A DNA stretch of 64,000 nucleotides from Nitrospinota bacterium (GTDB taxonomy: Bacteria; Nitrospinota_A; UBA7883; JACRLM01): the NCBI GenBank assembly GCA_016208975.1, contig JACQXA010000004.1, positions 1,675,015 through 1,739,014 on the forward strand, written 5' to 3'. Shown piece by piece: positions 54,069-62,072 of this stretch (its first letter is position 1; every line of letters starts with the position of its first letter). Both the position numbers and the translations under genes were made by a program. The notes beneath the pieces are model-generated. The model was given only the letters and a program-made list of their open reading frames with translations, searched no databases and had not been told where the DNA came from.

Positions 54069-55268
54069 TCAGCGGCCCTTTTCCTGGTTCACCGGTAGCC
54101 AGATCCTGACCGTGGTCCCTTTGCCCACCTCGCTTTCCACCGTTATGGAGCCCCTGTGCTTCTTAACAATGTTGTAGGAGACATAAAGGCCAAGTCCCGC
54201 CCCCTTTCCCACGGGCCTTGTGGTGAAAAACGGGTCAAACAAATGTTTTATGGCCTCAGGCGCCACGCCACAGCCAGTGTCGGCCACTTCCACGGTTACT
54301 CCATCTTCATGCGGGAAGGTTTTTACATATATAACGCCATTGCCCGCTATGGATTGGGCGGCGTTCATCAAAACGTTCATGAACACCTGGTTTACCTGGG
54401 CCGGCACGCACTGCACGGCCGGGATGTCGCAGTATTCCTTCTCCACTCGCGCCTTGCTGGCGATCTCGCTGTGGGCAAGGGTCAATGCGCTGTCAATTCC
54501 GCCGCGCAGGTCAAAATACTCCAGTTCATTAGGCGTCCCTCTAGTGTAGTCCCGAAGCGCCTGTACAATACTCGTTACCTTCGCCAGCCCCTGCCGCGAC
54601 TCAACCAGCAGATTGTAAATATCGGTTTTCAGGTGGTTGAATTTTATCTTCTTTTTAAAATCGGTTATTTCCTCGGCTATCCGCACTGTCCAAAGGTTTT
54701 CGGTTTTCTCATACACTTCTATCAGGCTTAACAAGGCGCTCACATACTTCTGGAGCATGGCCGTGTTCGAGTACACATAGGAGACAGGATTGTTTATCTC
54801 GTGGGCCACGCCTGCGGACAACTGGCCGATGGCGGCCAGCTTTTCCGACTCCAGCAATATTTCCTCGGCTTTCTTGCGACCGGTGATGTCTTGGATTTGG
54901 GATACTAAGTAAAGAGGAGCGCCTTTAGAGTCGCGCACCAGGAAAACACTCAGAAAAACCCACACCACATGCCCGTCTTTATGGAGATAGCGGTTTTCCG
55001 TATGGAAATATGGAATCTCCCCGGATACCAGCTTTTCCACCAACTTCATTTTGCCGTCAAGATCGTTCGGGCGTGTGAGATCCTGGAAGGTTTTTGTGAG
55101 CATTTCCTCACCGGAATACCCCACTATCTCGCAAAGCGAACGGTTCACCTTCAGCCATCTGCCCTCAAGGGACACAAGGGCCATGCCTATGGAGGATATC
55201 TCGAAAACCCCACTGAACCGGTCCTCAGACTCTTTTAGGGCCGATTCAATTTGTATCCGGTCAAGCAT
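54069..55268 (-). CDS. PAS-domain sensor histidine kinase
   Basis: A 399-residue soluble kinase. An N-terminal PAS domain (about 12-130, FEISSIGMALVSLEGRWLKV) is followed by the dimerisation domain with the phospho-His in SAGVAHEINNPVSYVYSN, the NtrB-like H-box type, and by an ATPase domain (about 265-395: NVLMNAAQSIAG, VADTGCGVAPE, GKGAGLGLYVSYNIV). No membrane helix or receiver is present, and no response regulator is adjacent. Partner and signal are unknown. Confidence 0.88.
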   Translation of the reverse strand: MLDRIQIESALKESEDRFSGVFEISSIGMALVSLEGRWLKVNRSLCEIVGYSGEEMLTKTFQDLTRPNDLDGKMKLVEKLVSGEIPYFHTENRYLHKDGHVVWVFLSVFLVRDSKGAPLYLVSQIQDITGRKKAEEILLESEKLAAIGQLSAGVAHEINNPVSYVYSNTAMLQKYVSALLSLIEVYEKTENLWTVRIAEEITDFKKKIKFNHLKTDIYNLLVESRQGLAKVTSIVQALRDYTRGTPNELEYFDLRGGIDSALTLAHSEIASKARVEKEYCDIPAVQCVPAQVNQVFMNVLMNAAQSIAGNGVIYVKTFPHEDGVTVEVADTGCGVAPEAIKHLFDPFFTTRPVGKGAGLGLYVSYNIVKKHRGSITVESEVGKGTTVRIWLPVNQEKGR

Positions 55269-55345
55269 TGGCGAGATTCCCTATTCGCCTTTATGCGTTA
55301 ACTTTACTCCCGGCAAGCGCCGTATGTAAAGCCGTTGGATTCTTC

Positions 55346-55496
55346 GGTGGTGTCTCAGTTTGAATCTCAAATAATAGACAGATCCTTCACTTCGCTTGCG
55401 CTTCGCTCAGGATGACAATGTTATCAACGGCTGTTATATTGTCATTCTGAGCGTAAGTGAAGAATCTCCCCTGTAATTTCAAACTGAGACACTACC
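55346..55496. mobile_element. MITE-like element with 19-bp terminal inverted repeats and 8-bp flanking repeats
   Basis: The 151-bp element starts GGTGGTGTCTCAGTTTGAA and ends with the inverted copy at 55478-55496, matching at 18 of 19 positions. GATTCTTC flanks it directly on both sides (55338-55345 and 55497-55504), as an 8-bp target duplication would. The interior is a long imperfect inverted repeat (CCTTCACTT...CTCAGGATGACAAT against ATTGTCATTCTGAG...AAGTGAAG). It has no coding capacity and fills most of the 371-bp gap before the small protein gene. The source transposase is not in the window. Confidence 0.75.
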
Positions 55497-55639
55497 GATT
55501 CTTCAGCTGGCGCCAGGTTAGGGGAGCAAAAAACTTCCCTGCGATCTTAATGTTTCTTGCGAAAAAGTTGAGGAGCGTCTTGAGAGAACGGGCACACCCT
55601 TCCCACGCTTTCTTAGGCTCATGAGCTACTGGCCGCTGA

Positions 55640-55933
55640 TTAAGCCTTTGTGGAGATGGAGCCCCCCAACCCCTTCATCAGGTCGCCCAATCCGGAACTT
55701 TTCCCAAGCTCTCCGGCTACCGCGCCTTTTACGGACTGCTTGGCGGTGGTGAGGGCTTTTTGCTTGTCGGCCCGGGCCTGTTGCGCCGCTTGCGCTTCCT
55801 GCCGGTCCTTGGCGGCCTGGTTGGCGCGGTCCGTAGTTGTGTTCCGGCTGAACTTCCCTGGATTGGCCTTCGCGGGATCGTAAGCTTTTACATTACTCAT
55901 TTTCGAGTAATCATAATAATTTTGGTCTGCCAT
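55640..55933 (-). CDS. Small Ala/Gln-rich hypothetical protein
   Basis: A 97-residue soluble protein, not recognised. AGGAG eight bases before the ATG supports it as a real gene. The N-terminus is Tyr/Asn/Asp-rich (ADQNYYDYSK), the middle is a charged helix rich in Ala, Gln, Lys and Arg (KDRQEAQAAQQARADKQKA), and the tail is Gly/Ser/Leu-rich. No signal peptide or membrane helix. It lies between a MITE-like element and the divergent motility block. Confidence 0.6.
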   Translation of the reverse strand: MADQNYYDYSKMSNVKAYDPAKANPGKFSRNTTTDRANQAAKDRQEAQAAQQARADKQKALTTAKQSVKGAVAGELGKSSGLGDLMKGLGGSISTKA

Positions 55934-56222
55934 TTCCGGCTCCTGAAAGGTTAACCCTCACCCCTCACTAATCAATATACAATAATACCGCTGAAAACAC
56001 CAAATTGTAGCGCTTTTTACGCTGGCCTTGTCCTATTCCGGACGATTGTAACGCACCTTAACAAACTGGCCTTTTGCTTCTTGATAAGAGCCGGAAATGG
56101 AAGTAACATGAATTGCCCGTGAGCCAATCCCTTTGAAATGAGGGAAGAACAAGCCCGGGCGGGCCATGGGGCGTTTTTTTTCGCTCCGGCGGGCCGAACA
56201 GTAATTCTGGCCGAGGTACAAA

Positions 56223-57689
56223 GTGAGCGACGGTTTCAAGTTCGAGGTCAACGAGAAGATACAGTTCAGGCTTACGCCAGACCCTGGCGACGAAGGCTAC
56301 GTGTGCCTCGTGAAAAAAACCAAAGACAACCTGGTGGCCATCGTCATCTCCAACAACGACAAGAGCAGGGTAACCCTGGACGCGGGGGACGACATCTACC
56401 TTTTCAGCGAATCGGATGGCGAGCAATGGATTACCCCCGCCAGGCTCAACCAGAAACAATCCTTCCCGCTGGTGATCCTGGGAATTACCGGGGAGCCTTT
56501 CTCCATCTCCGGTGAGGCGCGGCGCAAGATGCCCCCGGCTCCCTTGGATGAGATAGAAAAGATAGACGAGGATTTAACCGTCCTCACGGCGCCGGAGGAG
56601 ACGGAAAGTCTAGAGGTGGAGCCTCCAGCGCCAGCGCGGGGCGAATACTCCCTGGATACGCAGGCTGAAGAGCCGCTGGATGTGGATCTGGAGGAAGACC
56701 TGTCGGCCATACCGGGGATAACGTCACAAGAACTAAGCAAAGAAGAGGAGCCGGACAACCGGCAGGCTTCCATACCCATGGTGGCCGGGGTTGAACTGGA
56801 GGACCTGCCGGAAATAGACACAAGCGAGCTGGAGGCTGAGCTGGATGCGGATATAGAGTCCACCCTGGCGGGCGGCCCCGGTGACGCCCTTAACGATGAG
56901 GATTCCGGGGGACCGCCACTCATGGGCGCTCGAGATGATGATCTGGAGTCGCTGGACGAAGAGCTTTCCGGGCTGGAGGTCAATAAAGACGTCAGCCTTG
57001 ACCTGGGGGATATAGACGACACCACGATTATAGTTCCCCCTCCCGCAAGAGAGAGAAAAAGAAGGGTGGAGCCTGAACCCCGGCCCGAACCCGAGGAGGA
57101 AGAGACAGCCGTATTATTTGTGCCTGAAGTCAGATACACCGGCGCTGAGCAGGAGTTTCATGATTTCTTCGGGCTGTTTGTGACACCGTTGGGGGAACAG
57201 GAGGCCGGTAAAATATCCGCGGCTGTGGGCGCGGGGGAGGAAGTCTCGCCTGGATTGAGCGACTCGGTGATAAGCGGCGGGCTGGACCCTGTCACAAGGC
57301 AGGCTTTCACCGTGTTTACCGGCAGGCTGGAGCGGCTGGAGAAGGCGCTGGTCCAAATCACCGGAGAGGATAACACCACCCCCACGGCGTCGGCGGCCCC
57401 CAGGATAGGGGCGGTATGCGCCAGGCTGGGGGATTCTTATATTCAGGCCGCCATGGACGACGCGCCTCTTACAGGCGGGCGTTTTCTTATAGAAGTGGAC
57501 AGGCCCTGGAAGCCCTCGCTTTCCTTCAGGGCGGTGGCCGTGGCCGAATCTTCCTTCAGCGTCAACGACGTAACACTGGCCAGGTTTGTGTTCGAGCGGT
57601 TGAGCCCCGGCGCCGGGGACCAGATCGCCGAATACCTGGAAAAACGGAAGGCTTATTTCAACGCCCTGGCCTCCCTGGTCAGAGACTGA
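56223..57689 (+). CDS. Divergent split PilZ-like protein with acidic linker
   Basis: A 488-residue cytoplasmic protein from GTG 56223 (GAGG six bases before). Residues 1-105 resemble the YcgR-type N-terminal PilZN domain (NEKIQFRLTP, LVAIVISNND, LDAGDDIYLF, TPARLNQ). Residues about 110-310 are a disordered acidic linker. Residues about 335-488 resemble the second part of a PilZ domain (LTGGRFLIEVDRPW, FRAVAVAES, FVFERLSPGAGDQIAEYLE), but the c-di-GMP-binding RxxxR and DxSxxG motifs are not clear. It is followed by DUF342, motA, motB and a typical PilZ gene. The PilZ assignment is by pattern and needs a profile or fold test. Confidence 0.6.
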   Translation: MSDGFKFEVNEKIQFRLTPDPGDEGYVCLVKKTKDNLVAIVISNNDKSRVTLDAGDDIYLFSESDGEQWITPARLNQKQSFPLVILGITGEPFSISGEARRKMPPAPLDEIEKIDEDLTVLTAPEETESLEVEPPAPARGEYSLDTQAEEPLDVDLEEDLSAIPGITSQELSKEEEPDNRQASIPMVAGVELEDLPEIDTSELEAELDADIESTLAGGPGDALNDEDSGGPPLMGARDDDLESLDEELSGLEVNKDVSLDLGDIDDTTIIVPPPARERKRRVEPEPRPEPEEEETAVLFVPEVRYTGAEQEFHDFFGLFVTPLGEQEAGKISAAVGAGEEVSPGLSDSVISGGLDPVTRQAFTVFTGRLERLEKALVQITGEDNTTPTASAAPRIGAVCARLGDSYIQAAMDDAPLTGGRFLIEVDRPWKPSLSFRAVAVAESSFSVNDVTLARFVFERLSPGAGDQIAEYLEKRKAYFNALASLVRD

Positions 57690-57699
57690 TCAAGAGCCG

Positions 57700-58917
57700 A
57701 TGGGTCTGGAACTGGAATTCATAATACCGTTCGATGAAACGGTAATAAAGAAGACCAGGTATTTTAGGCTTTCGGAGTTTTTAACGCGGCCCATAAAAGT
57801 TAATTCAGGCCAGGTTTTGGCCCGGGAGATAGAAGCGGGCGTTGTTCATCCGGACAAGAAGGTGGGGGTAAGGTTCCCGTTGCCCGCCGGGGTGTCAACC
57901 CAGGACTTGCTCAAGGGGGGGCTTTCCATGGTCAAGGAGCCGCCGCAATCTGTGGCCGCCACCGTGGACGGCTACTTGAGCGCCAGGGATGAAACCCTGA
58001 TAGTGACGAAGATCATGGAGATATTCGGGGATGTGGGCCCTTTGACAGGCAACATAGAAACCGGTTCTCCAGTGAGGATCCACGGAGGGATTACCAGCGG
58101 GTACCGCGTGGAATCCGGCGGTGACGTGGAGACGCTGGGTTTGATGGAAGGGGCCAGCCTTAAAGCCGGCGGCAACATACTTTTGAAAGGCGGTTTTGCC
58201 GGTGGTGGCGATGGGGTGGCGCAGTCCGGCAAGAACATATATTCGACATACGTCCAGCTGGGCCGACTGGAGGCCCACGGCTCCATTGTGGTGGACGGGC
58301 CTGTTATGAACAGCGATTTGAGCGCCGGTTCGCAGATAGTGTTGCGGGGCCGGGCGAGCCTTGTGGGAGGCGCGGCCCGGGCGCGGGAGTTGATCTCCGC
58401 TCCGGTTATTGGCTCTGAAGGGGCGTCCCCCACGGAGATTACGCTGGGCGATAACCCGTTTAAGGCGCGTCTGCGGGAGGGCCGGAAAGCGAAGATGGAG
58501 AAAAGCCGGGAAACCATCCGGGAGAAAGAGCTGGAAGCCAAGTTCGCTTCTCAACATCTTGCGGGGCTTGGGCGGATTCCGCTGGAGGACCCGTTGGCCG
58601 CCGTGTTCACCCTTTCCGACATTATGCGGGACGGGAAGGTGGAAGGAATGGACGAGCCGTCCCAGCAGTATTTCAAGGATCTGGGCGGGGCCGTAATCTC
58701 GATAATAAGTGAAAAAGAGCGCGTGGCCGCCGGGCCGGAAACAGAGGATGGCGGGGCGGAGGAGCAGGCTTGCCCTACGGCGACGCTGAAGGTGGAGAAG
58801 ATAGCCCACCCCGGAGTGGTTATATCCATCTTGGGCGTGGGGATTACCCTGGACCGGGAGTATGAGCGGGCGCGGTTCATCCTAAAAGACGGCGCGGTTC
58901 AGCCCGTGATGTTTTAA
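57700..58917 (+). CDS. FapA-like DUF342 protein
   Basis: A 405-residue cytoplasmic protein of the DUF342/FapA family. It shows the FapA beta-helix core: GDVGPLTGNIETGSPVRIHG, GYRVESGGDVETLGLMEG and ASLKAGGNILLKGGFAGGG, a right-handed ladder of glycine-turn repeats. A long coiled coil follows (about 265-300) and a C-terminal beta segment (KIAHPGVVISILGVGITL). Family members are often encoded beside flagellar or chemotaxis genes and their role is unclear; some link to polymer organisation or protein targeting. It starts 10 bp after the split PilZ-like gene and precedes motA by 24 bp. Confidence 0.85.
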   Translation: MGLELEFIIPFDETVIKKTRYFRLSEFLTRPIKVNSGQVLAREIEAGVVHPDKKVGVRFPLPAGVSTQDLLKGGLSMVKEPPQSVAATVDGYLSARDETLIVTKIMEIFGDVGPLTGNIETGSPVRIHGGITSGYRVESGGDVETLGLMEGASLKAGGNILLKGGFAGGGDGVAQSGKNIYSTYVQLGRLEAHGSIVVDGPVMNSDLSAGSQIVLRGRASLVGGAARARELISAPVIGSEGASPTEITLGDNPFKARLREGRKAKMEKSRETIREKELEAKFASQHLAGLGRIPLEDPLAAVFTLSDIMRDGKVEGMDEPSQQYFKDLGGAVISIISEKERVAAGPETEDGGAEEQACPTATLKVEKIAHPGVVISILGVGITLDREYERARFILKDGAVQPVMF

Positions 58918-58941
58918 TCAGTTTGTTGAGGAGATGATAAT

Positions 58942-59766
58942 TTGACCACGGCGCTTGGGATCATCGCTGGCGTTGGGCTTTTCCTGTACGCCATCATCCA
59001 GCAGGGGGGGCTTAGGATATTCTGGGATCTGCCCGCGGTGATGATAGTCGGCGGCGGCACGGCGGCGGCCCTGCTGATCTCCTATCCCCTTCCGCGCATA
59101 ATGAAAGTCACTGGCGTACTCCTCCAGATTTTCAAGATGGACATGCAGAAACCTTCATGGGCCATAAGGCTCATGGTGGAGCTTTCGTTCAAGGCCAGAC
59201 AAAAATCGTTGCTGGCCCTGGAGGAAGACATAAAGAGGCTGGACAACCGGCTTATAAAACTGGGGCTGGAGCTTGTGATAGACGGACAGCCCGCCAACAT
59301 TGTGCGGGAAGTGCTGGAGACGGAACTTGATTTTGTGCAGGTGCGCCACCGGGCAGGTGAGCACATGTTCCGCGCGGCGTCGCGGTTTTCCCCGGCTTTC
59401 GGTTTGATAGGCACGCTCATAGGCCTCGTGGCGATGTTAAAAAACCTTGGAACTCAAACCGAAGGGGCGGCCAAGGCCATCGGGCAAGGGATGGCGGTGG
59501 GTCTTATCGGCACTTTTTACGGCGCCACCATGGCCAACCTGTTCTTTATCCCCATTGCCGAAAAGCTCCGTTCCCGGTCGGATGACGAAATGCTGGTGAA
59601 CAGGATCATCATCGAAGGTATCCTGATGATACAAGGCGGGGTGAACCCCCGGATAATCGAGCGCAAGCTAAACTCCTTCCTGCCGCCGGAGCTTCGCGCG
59701 GCGTACTACGACAAACTGCTCAAGGATAGCAGGCGGAAAGCCGTCCAAACCGCGGAACAGGAGTAG
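58942..59766 (+). CDS. motA: Flagellar motor stator protein MotA
   Basis: A 274-residue inner-membrane protein of the MotA/ExbB family. It starts with TTG 58942, nine bases after GAGGAG. Four membrane helices (about 3-20, 32-50, 145-168, 180-202) flank a large cytoplasmic loop that contacts the rotor. GTLIGLVAMLKNLG and GMAVGLIGTFYGATMANLFF are the proton-channel helices. With MotB it forms the torque-generating stator. It ends two bases before motB. Confidence 0.92.
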   Translation: MTTALGIIAGVGLFLYAIIQQGGLRIFWDLPAVMIVGGGTAAALLISYPLPRIMKVTGVLLQIFKMDMQKPSWAIRLMVELSFKARQKSLLALEEDIKRLDNRLIKLGLELVIDGQPANIVREVLETELDFVQVRHRAGEHMFRAASRFSPAFGLIGTLIGLVAMLKNLGTQTEGAAKAIGQGMAVGLIGTFYGATMANLFFIPIAEKLRSRSDDEMLVNRIIIEGILMIQGGVNPRIIERKLNSFLPPELRAAYYDKLLKDSRRKAVQTAEQE

Positions 59767-59768
59767 CC

Positions 59769-60422
59769 GTGGCCAGGAAGAGACATCACGAGGATGTTCC
59801 CGACGAGGATCCGGGGATATGGCTGATCACCTTTTCCGACCTTCTTTCGCTTCTGCTTACGTTTTTCATAATGCTTTTCGCCCTTACTTCCCAGCAGGAG
59901 GAAAAATACCTGGGGATGCTGTCCAAGATCGGCGACGCGCTGGGGGGCAAGTCGCTGGTGGACAGGAAAACGGGGCTGGAAGTTACCCAGGAGAAACTTC
60001 AGAAATTCGTCCAGGATAACAACCTTATCCGGCAGGTCCAGCTGACATCCGACACGCGGGGGCTTGTGATGTTCGCCGAGGGAGACCTCTTTTTCGACGC
60101 CGGGTCGGCGGAAATAAAGCCTGACATCAAAAGGTTTCTGCGGCGGGTCGGGGAGATTATAAAAGGGACGCAATACAAGGTGCTGGTGGAAGGGCATACC
60201 GACGATACCGTGGGGCAGATGGAGAAATTCCCAAGCAACTGGGAGCTGTCCTCGGCGCGGGCCACGGCGGTGGTGCGCTATTTCATCGACGAGGCTGGGC
60301 TGGAGCCCTACCGGTTCGCCGCGGTGGGATACGCGCAGTTCAAACCACGCTACGCCCTGATACCGGAAAACCGTCCCAAGAACCGCCGGGTGGAGTTAGT
60401 CATCCTGCGGGAGACTCTCTGA
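59769..60422 (+). CDS. motB: Flagellar motor stator protein MotB
   Basis: A 217-residue protein starting with GTG 59769 (CAGGAG six bases before). One membrane helix (about 18-38) holds D24 (LITFSDLLSLLLTFF), the residue that carries protons. A short plug segment and a periplasmic OmpA-like peptidoglycan-binding domain (about 95-215, VLVEGHTDDTVG, NWELSSARATAVVRYF, NRRVELVIL) follow. It anchors the stator to the wall. It is smaller than E. coli MotB but complete. Confidence 0.93.
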   Translation: MARKRHHEDVPDEDPGIWLITFSDLLSLLLTFFIMLFALTSQQEEKYLGMLSKIGDALGGKSLVDRKTGLEVTQEKLQKFVQDNNLIRQVQLTSDTRGLVMFAEGDLFFDAGSAEIKPDIKRFLRRVGEIIKGTQYKVLVEGHTDDTVGQMEKFPSNWELSSARATAVVRYFIDEAGLEPYRFAAVGYAQFKPRYALIPENRPKNRRVELVILRETL

Positions 60423-60469
60423 CGGCCGGATAGTTTGGAATGTCGTAGCGGCTGGGGGATTTTACGATA

Positions 60470-60859
60470 ATGGGAGAAAAAGACGCGGGGGCGGATAAGC
60501 GGACGTTTTTCCGGTTCGATTACCAGGCCCCCGTCCGTTACAAGTTCGCCAAGAGGACCGGCGAGGGACAATACCAGGTGTCCCCATGGTTCAAAGGTGT
60601 TGGGGCCAACTTCTCGGGCGGGGGAGCGGCTCTTCATATCGGGAAACCTCTGCCCGCAAAGACCCTGCTGTTATTGGAGATAAAATTCCCTTTCAGCGAC
60701 GAGCCGGTTGTGGCCACGGCGGAGGTTGTGCGCCGGGAAGACGACACCATTAACGGCAAGCCGGTAAGCCTTATAATGATAAGGTACCTGGTTATAGATG
60801 AAGCCGTTCAGGACAAGATGGTGAGCTTTATAATCTCCAGGGGCAAGACGGTGGTATAG
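60470..60859 (+). CDS. PilZ-domain protein
   Basis: A 129-residue single PilZ domain, a c-di-GMP receptor. The first motif is KRTFFRF (R-x3-R), the second NFSGGGAAL (N-x-S-x2-G, with Asn in place of the more usual Asp). The end is the common VQDKMVSFIISRG helix. It follows motB by 47 bp and may bind the stator or flagellar switch to slow rotation when c-di-GMP is high, by analogy with YcgR. It ends two bases before the convergent gspF gene. Confidence 0.9.
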   Translation: MGEKDAGADKRTFFRFDYQAPVRYKFAKRTGEGQYQVSPWFKGVGANFSGGGAALHIGKPLPAKTLLLLEIKFPFSDEPVVATAEVVRREDDTINGKPVSLIMIRYLVIDEAVQDKMVSFIISRGKTVV

Positions 60860-60861
60860 GG

Positions 60862-62052
60862 CTATCCGCCCCTTCTGGCCAGCGAGGCCATGTCCCACAT
60901 CGGCAGGAACACAGACAGCGCCAGGAAAAACACCACCAGCCCCACCCCCAGGATAAGGGCTGGCTCCACATAGGCGGAAATTTTTTTGGATGACCTTTGC
61001 GCCTCCCGGATGAAATAACCCCGCAGATTGAAGAACGCCCCGTCCAGCGCCCCGGCCTCTTCACCGGCGGCGATAATCTGAAGGGCGGAAGGGGGCAGTA
61101 AGTTGATGCTTTTCATGGAATGGGCCAGGGAAAGCCCCTCCAGCGCTCCAGCCCGTATTGTGACCAACGGATTTTCAAGACTTGAGTTTCCCGCCGCTTT
61201 GGCGGAAAACTCGATGGACTCTATTATCGGCGCGCCAGCGGCCAAAAGGTTGCCCAATGCGTCCGCCCACCGGGCCAGCGCGGAGTTTAGCGCTATCCGG
61301 CCCATAACGGGAATGTGGAGGATCCATTCGTCCACTTTGGCTCTAACGGCCGGTTGCTCCAACCACCGCCTGATAAGCAAGTACCCCACAGCCGCCACGC
61401 TTAAAAGATATGGCCACCAGCCTAGAATTAGGATGTCCATGGAAATAAGGGCCCGGGTGGGCAAGGGGAGGGGCACGCCAGCCTGGGTGAAAATGGCCGC
61501 ATAGCGTGGTATGACAAACCCCATCAAGGCCACTAGCCCCGCCGCCGCCACGGTCAGGACTATTTTCGGGTATCGCGCCGCGTCTTCCACCGCTTCCTTC
61601 AAGTCCCGCCGCCGCTCCAGCATGGCCGTGAGTTCCTTTAAAACCCTCTCCAGCCTGCCGGTACGTTCCCCAACCGCTACCAGAGCCACGAAAAATCCGG
61701 GGAACACGTCTGACGCCTGCGCCATGGATTCGTGAAGAGGCTTACCCTCTTTGGCGCTGACCAGCATGTGCTGGATTGTTTGGCGCAACCTTCCGAGGCT
61801 CTGGGTTTCAAGATTTTCCAGAATGGAGATAAGCGGCACACCGGCGGAAACCAAAGAGGCCAACCGTTCAGTAAAGATGATCAGGTCGTCATCTTTTACT
61901 TTCTCGGGCGCGGTTGAATCCACCGAAAGCCGAGAGGGAAAAATCCCGCGGCTGACAAGCGTAAGCGCCGCTTCCCGCTCGGAGATGCCCGCCACGGAGC
62001 CGTTCAGCTTCATGCCCGCCGGGTTCCTGGCCGTGTATTTAAAAACAGGCAT
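60862..62052 (-). CDS. gspF: Type II secretion / type IV pilus inner-membrane protein GspF (PilC)
   Basis: A 396-residue platform protein that joins the ATPase to pseudopilin assembly. It starts PVFKYTARNPAGMKLNGSV, typical of the family, and has two GspF repeats with three membrane helices (about 165-190, 215-235, 365-388). GVPLISILENLETQSLG and GAPIIESIEFSAKAAGN are the matching repeat segments. gspE lies 20 bp upstream on the same strand. No secretin, pseudopilin or other gsp/pil gene is in the window, so the system (T2SS or T4P) is not decided here. Confidence 0.9.
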   Translation of the reverse strand: MPVFKYTARNPAGMKLNGSVAGISEREAALTLVSRGIFPSRLSVDSTAPEKVKDDDLIIFTERLASLVSAGVPLISILENLETQSLGRLRQTIQHMLVSAKEGKPLHESMAQASDVFPGFFVALVAVGERTGRLERVLKELTAMLERRRDLKEAVEDAARYPKIVLTVAAAGLVALMGFVIPRYAAIFTQAGVPLPLPTRALISMDILILGWWPYLLSVAAVGYLLIRRWLEQPAVRAKVDEWILHIPVMGRIALNSALARWADALGNLLAAGAPIIESIEFSAKAAGNSSLENPLVTIRAGALEGLSLAHSMKSINLLPPSALQIIAAGEEAGALDGAFFNLRGYFIREAQRSSKKISAYVEPALILGVGLVVFFLALSVFLPMWDMASLARRGG

Positions 62053-62072
62053 GGCTATTTTATTTGTATGGT

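Noticed and set aside
56150-56190. T-run after a GC-rich stretch as a terminator before the PilZ-like gene
   Set aside because: The possible stem is only four base pairs and has no gene upstream on the same strand to terminate.
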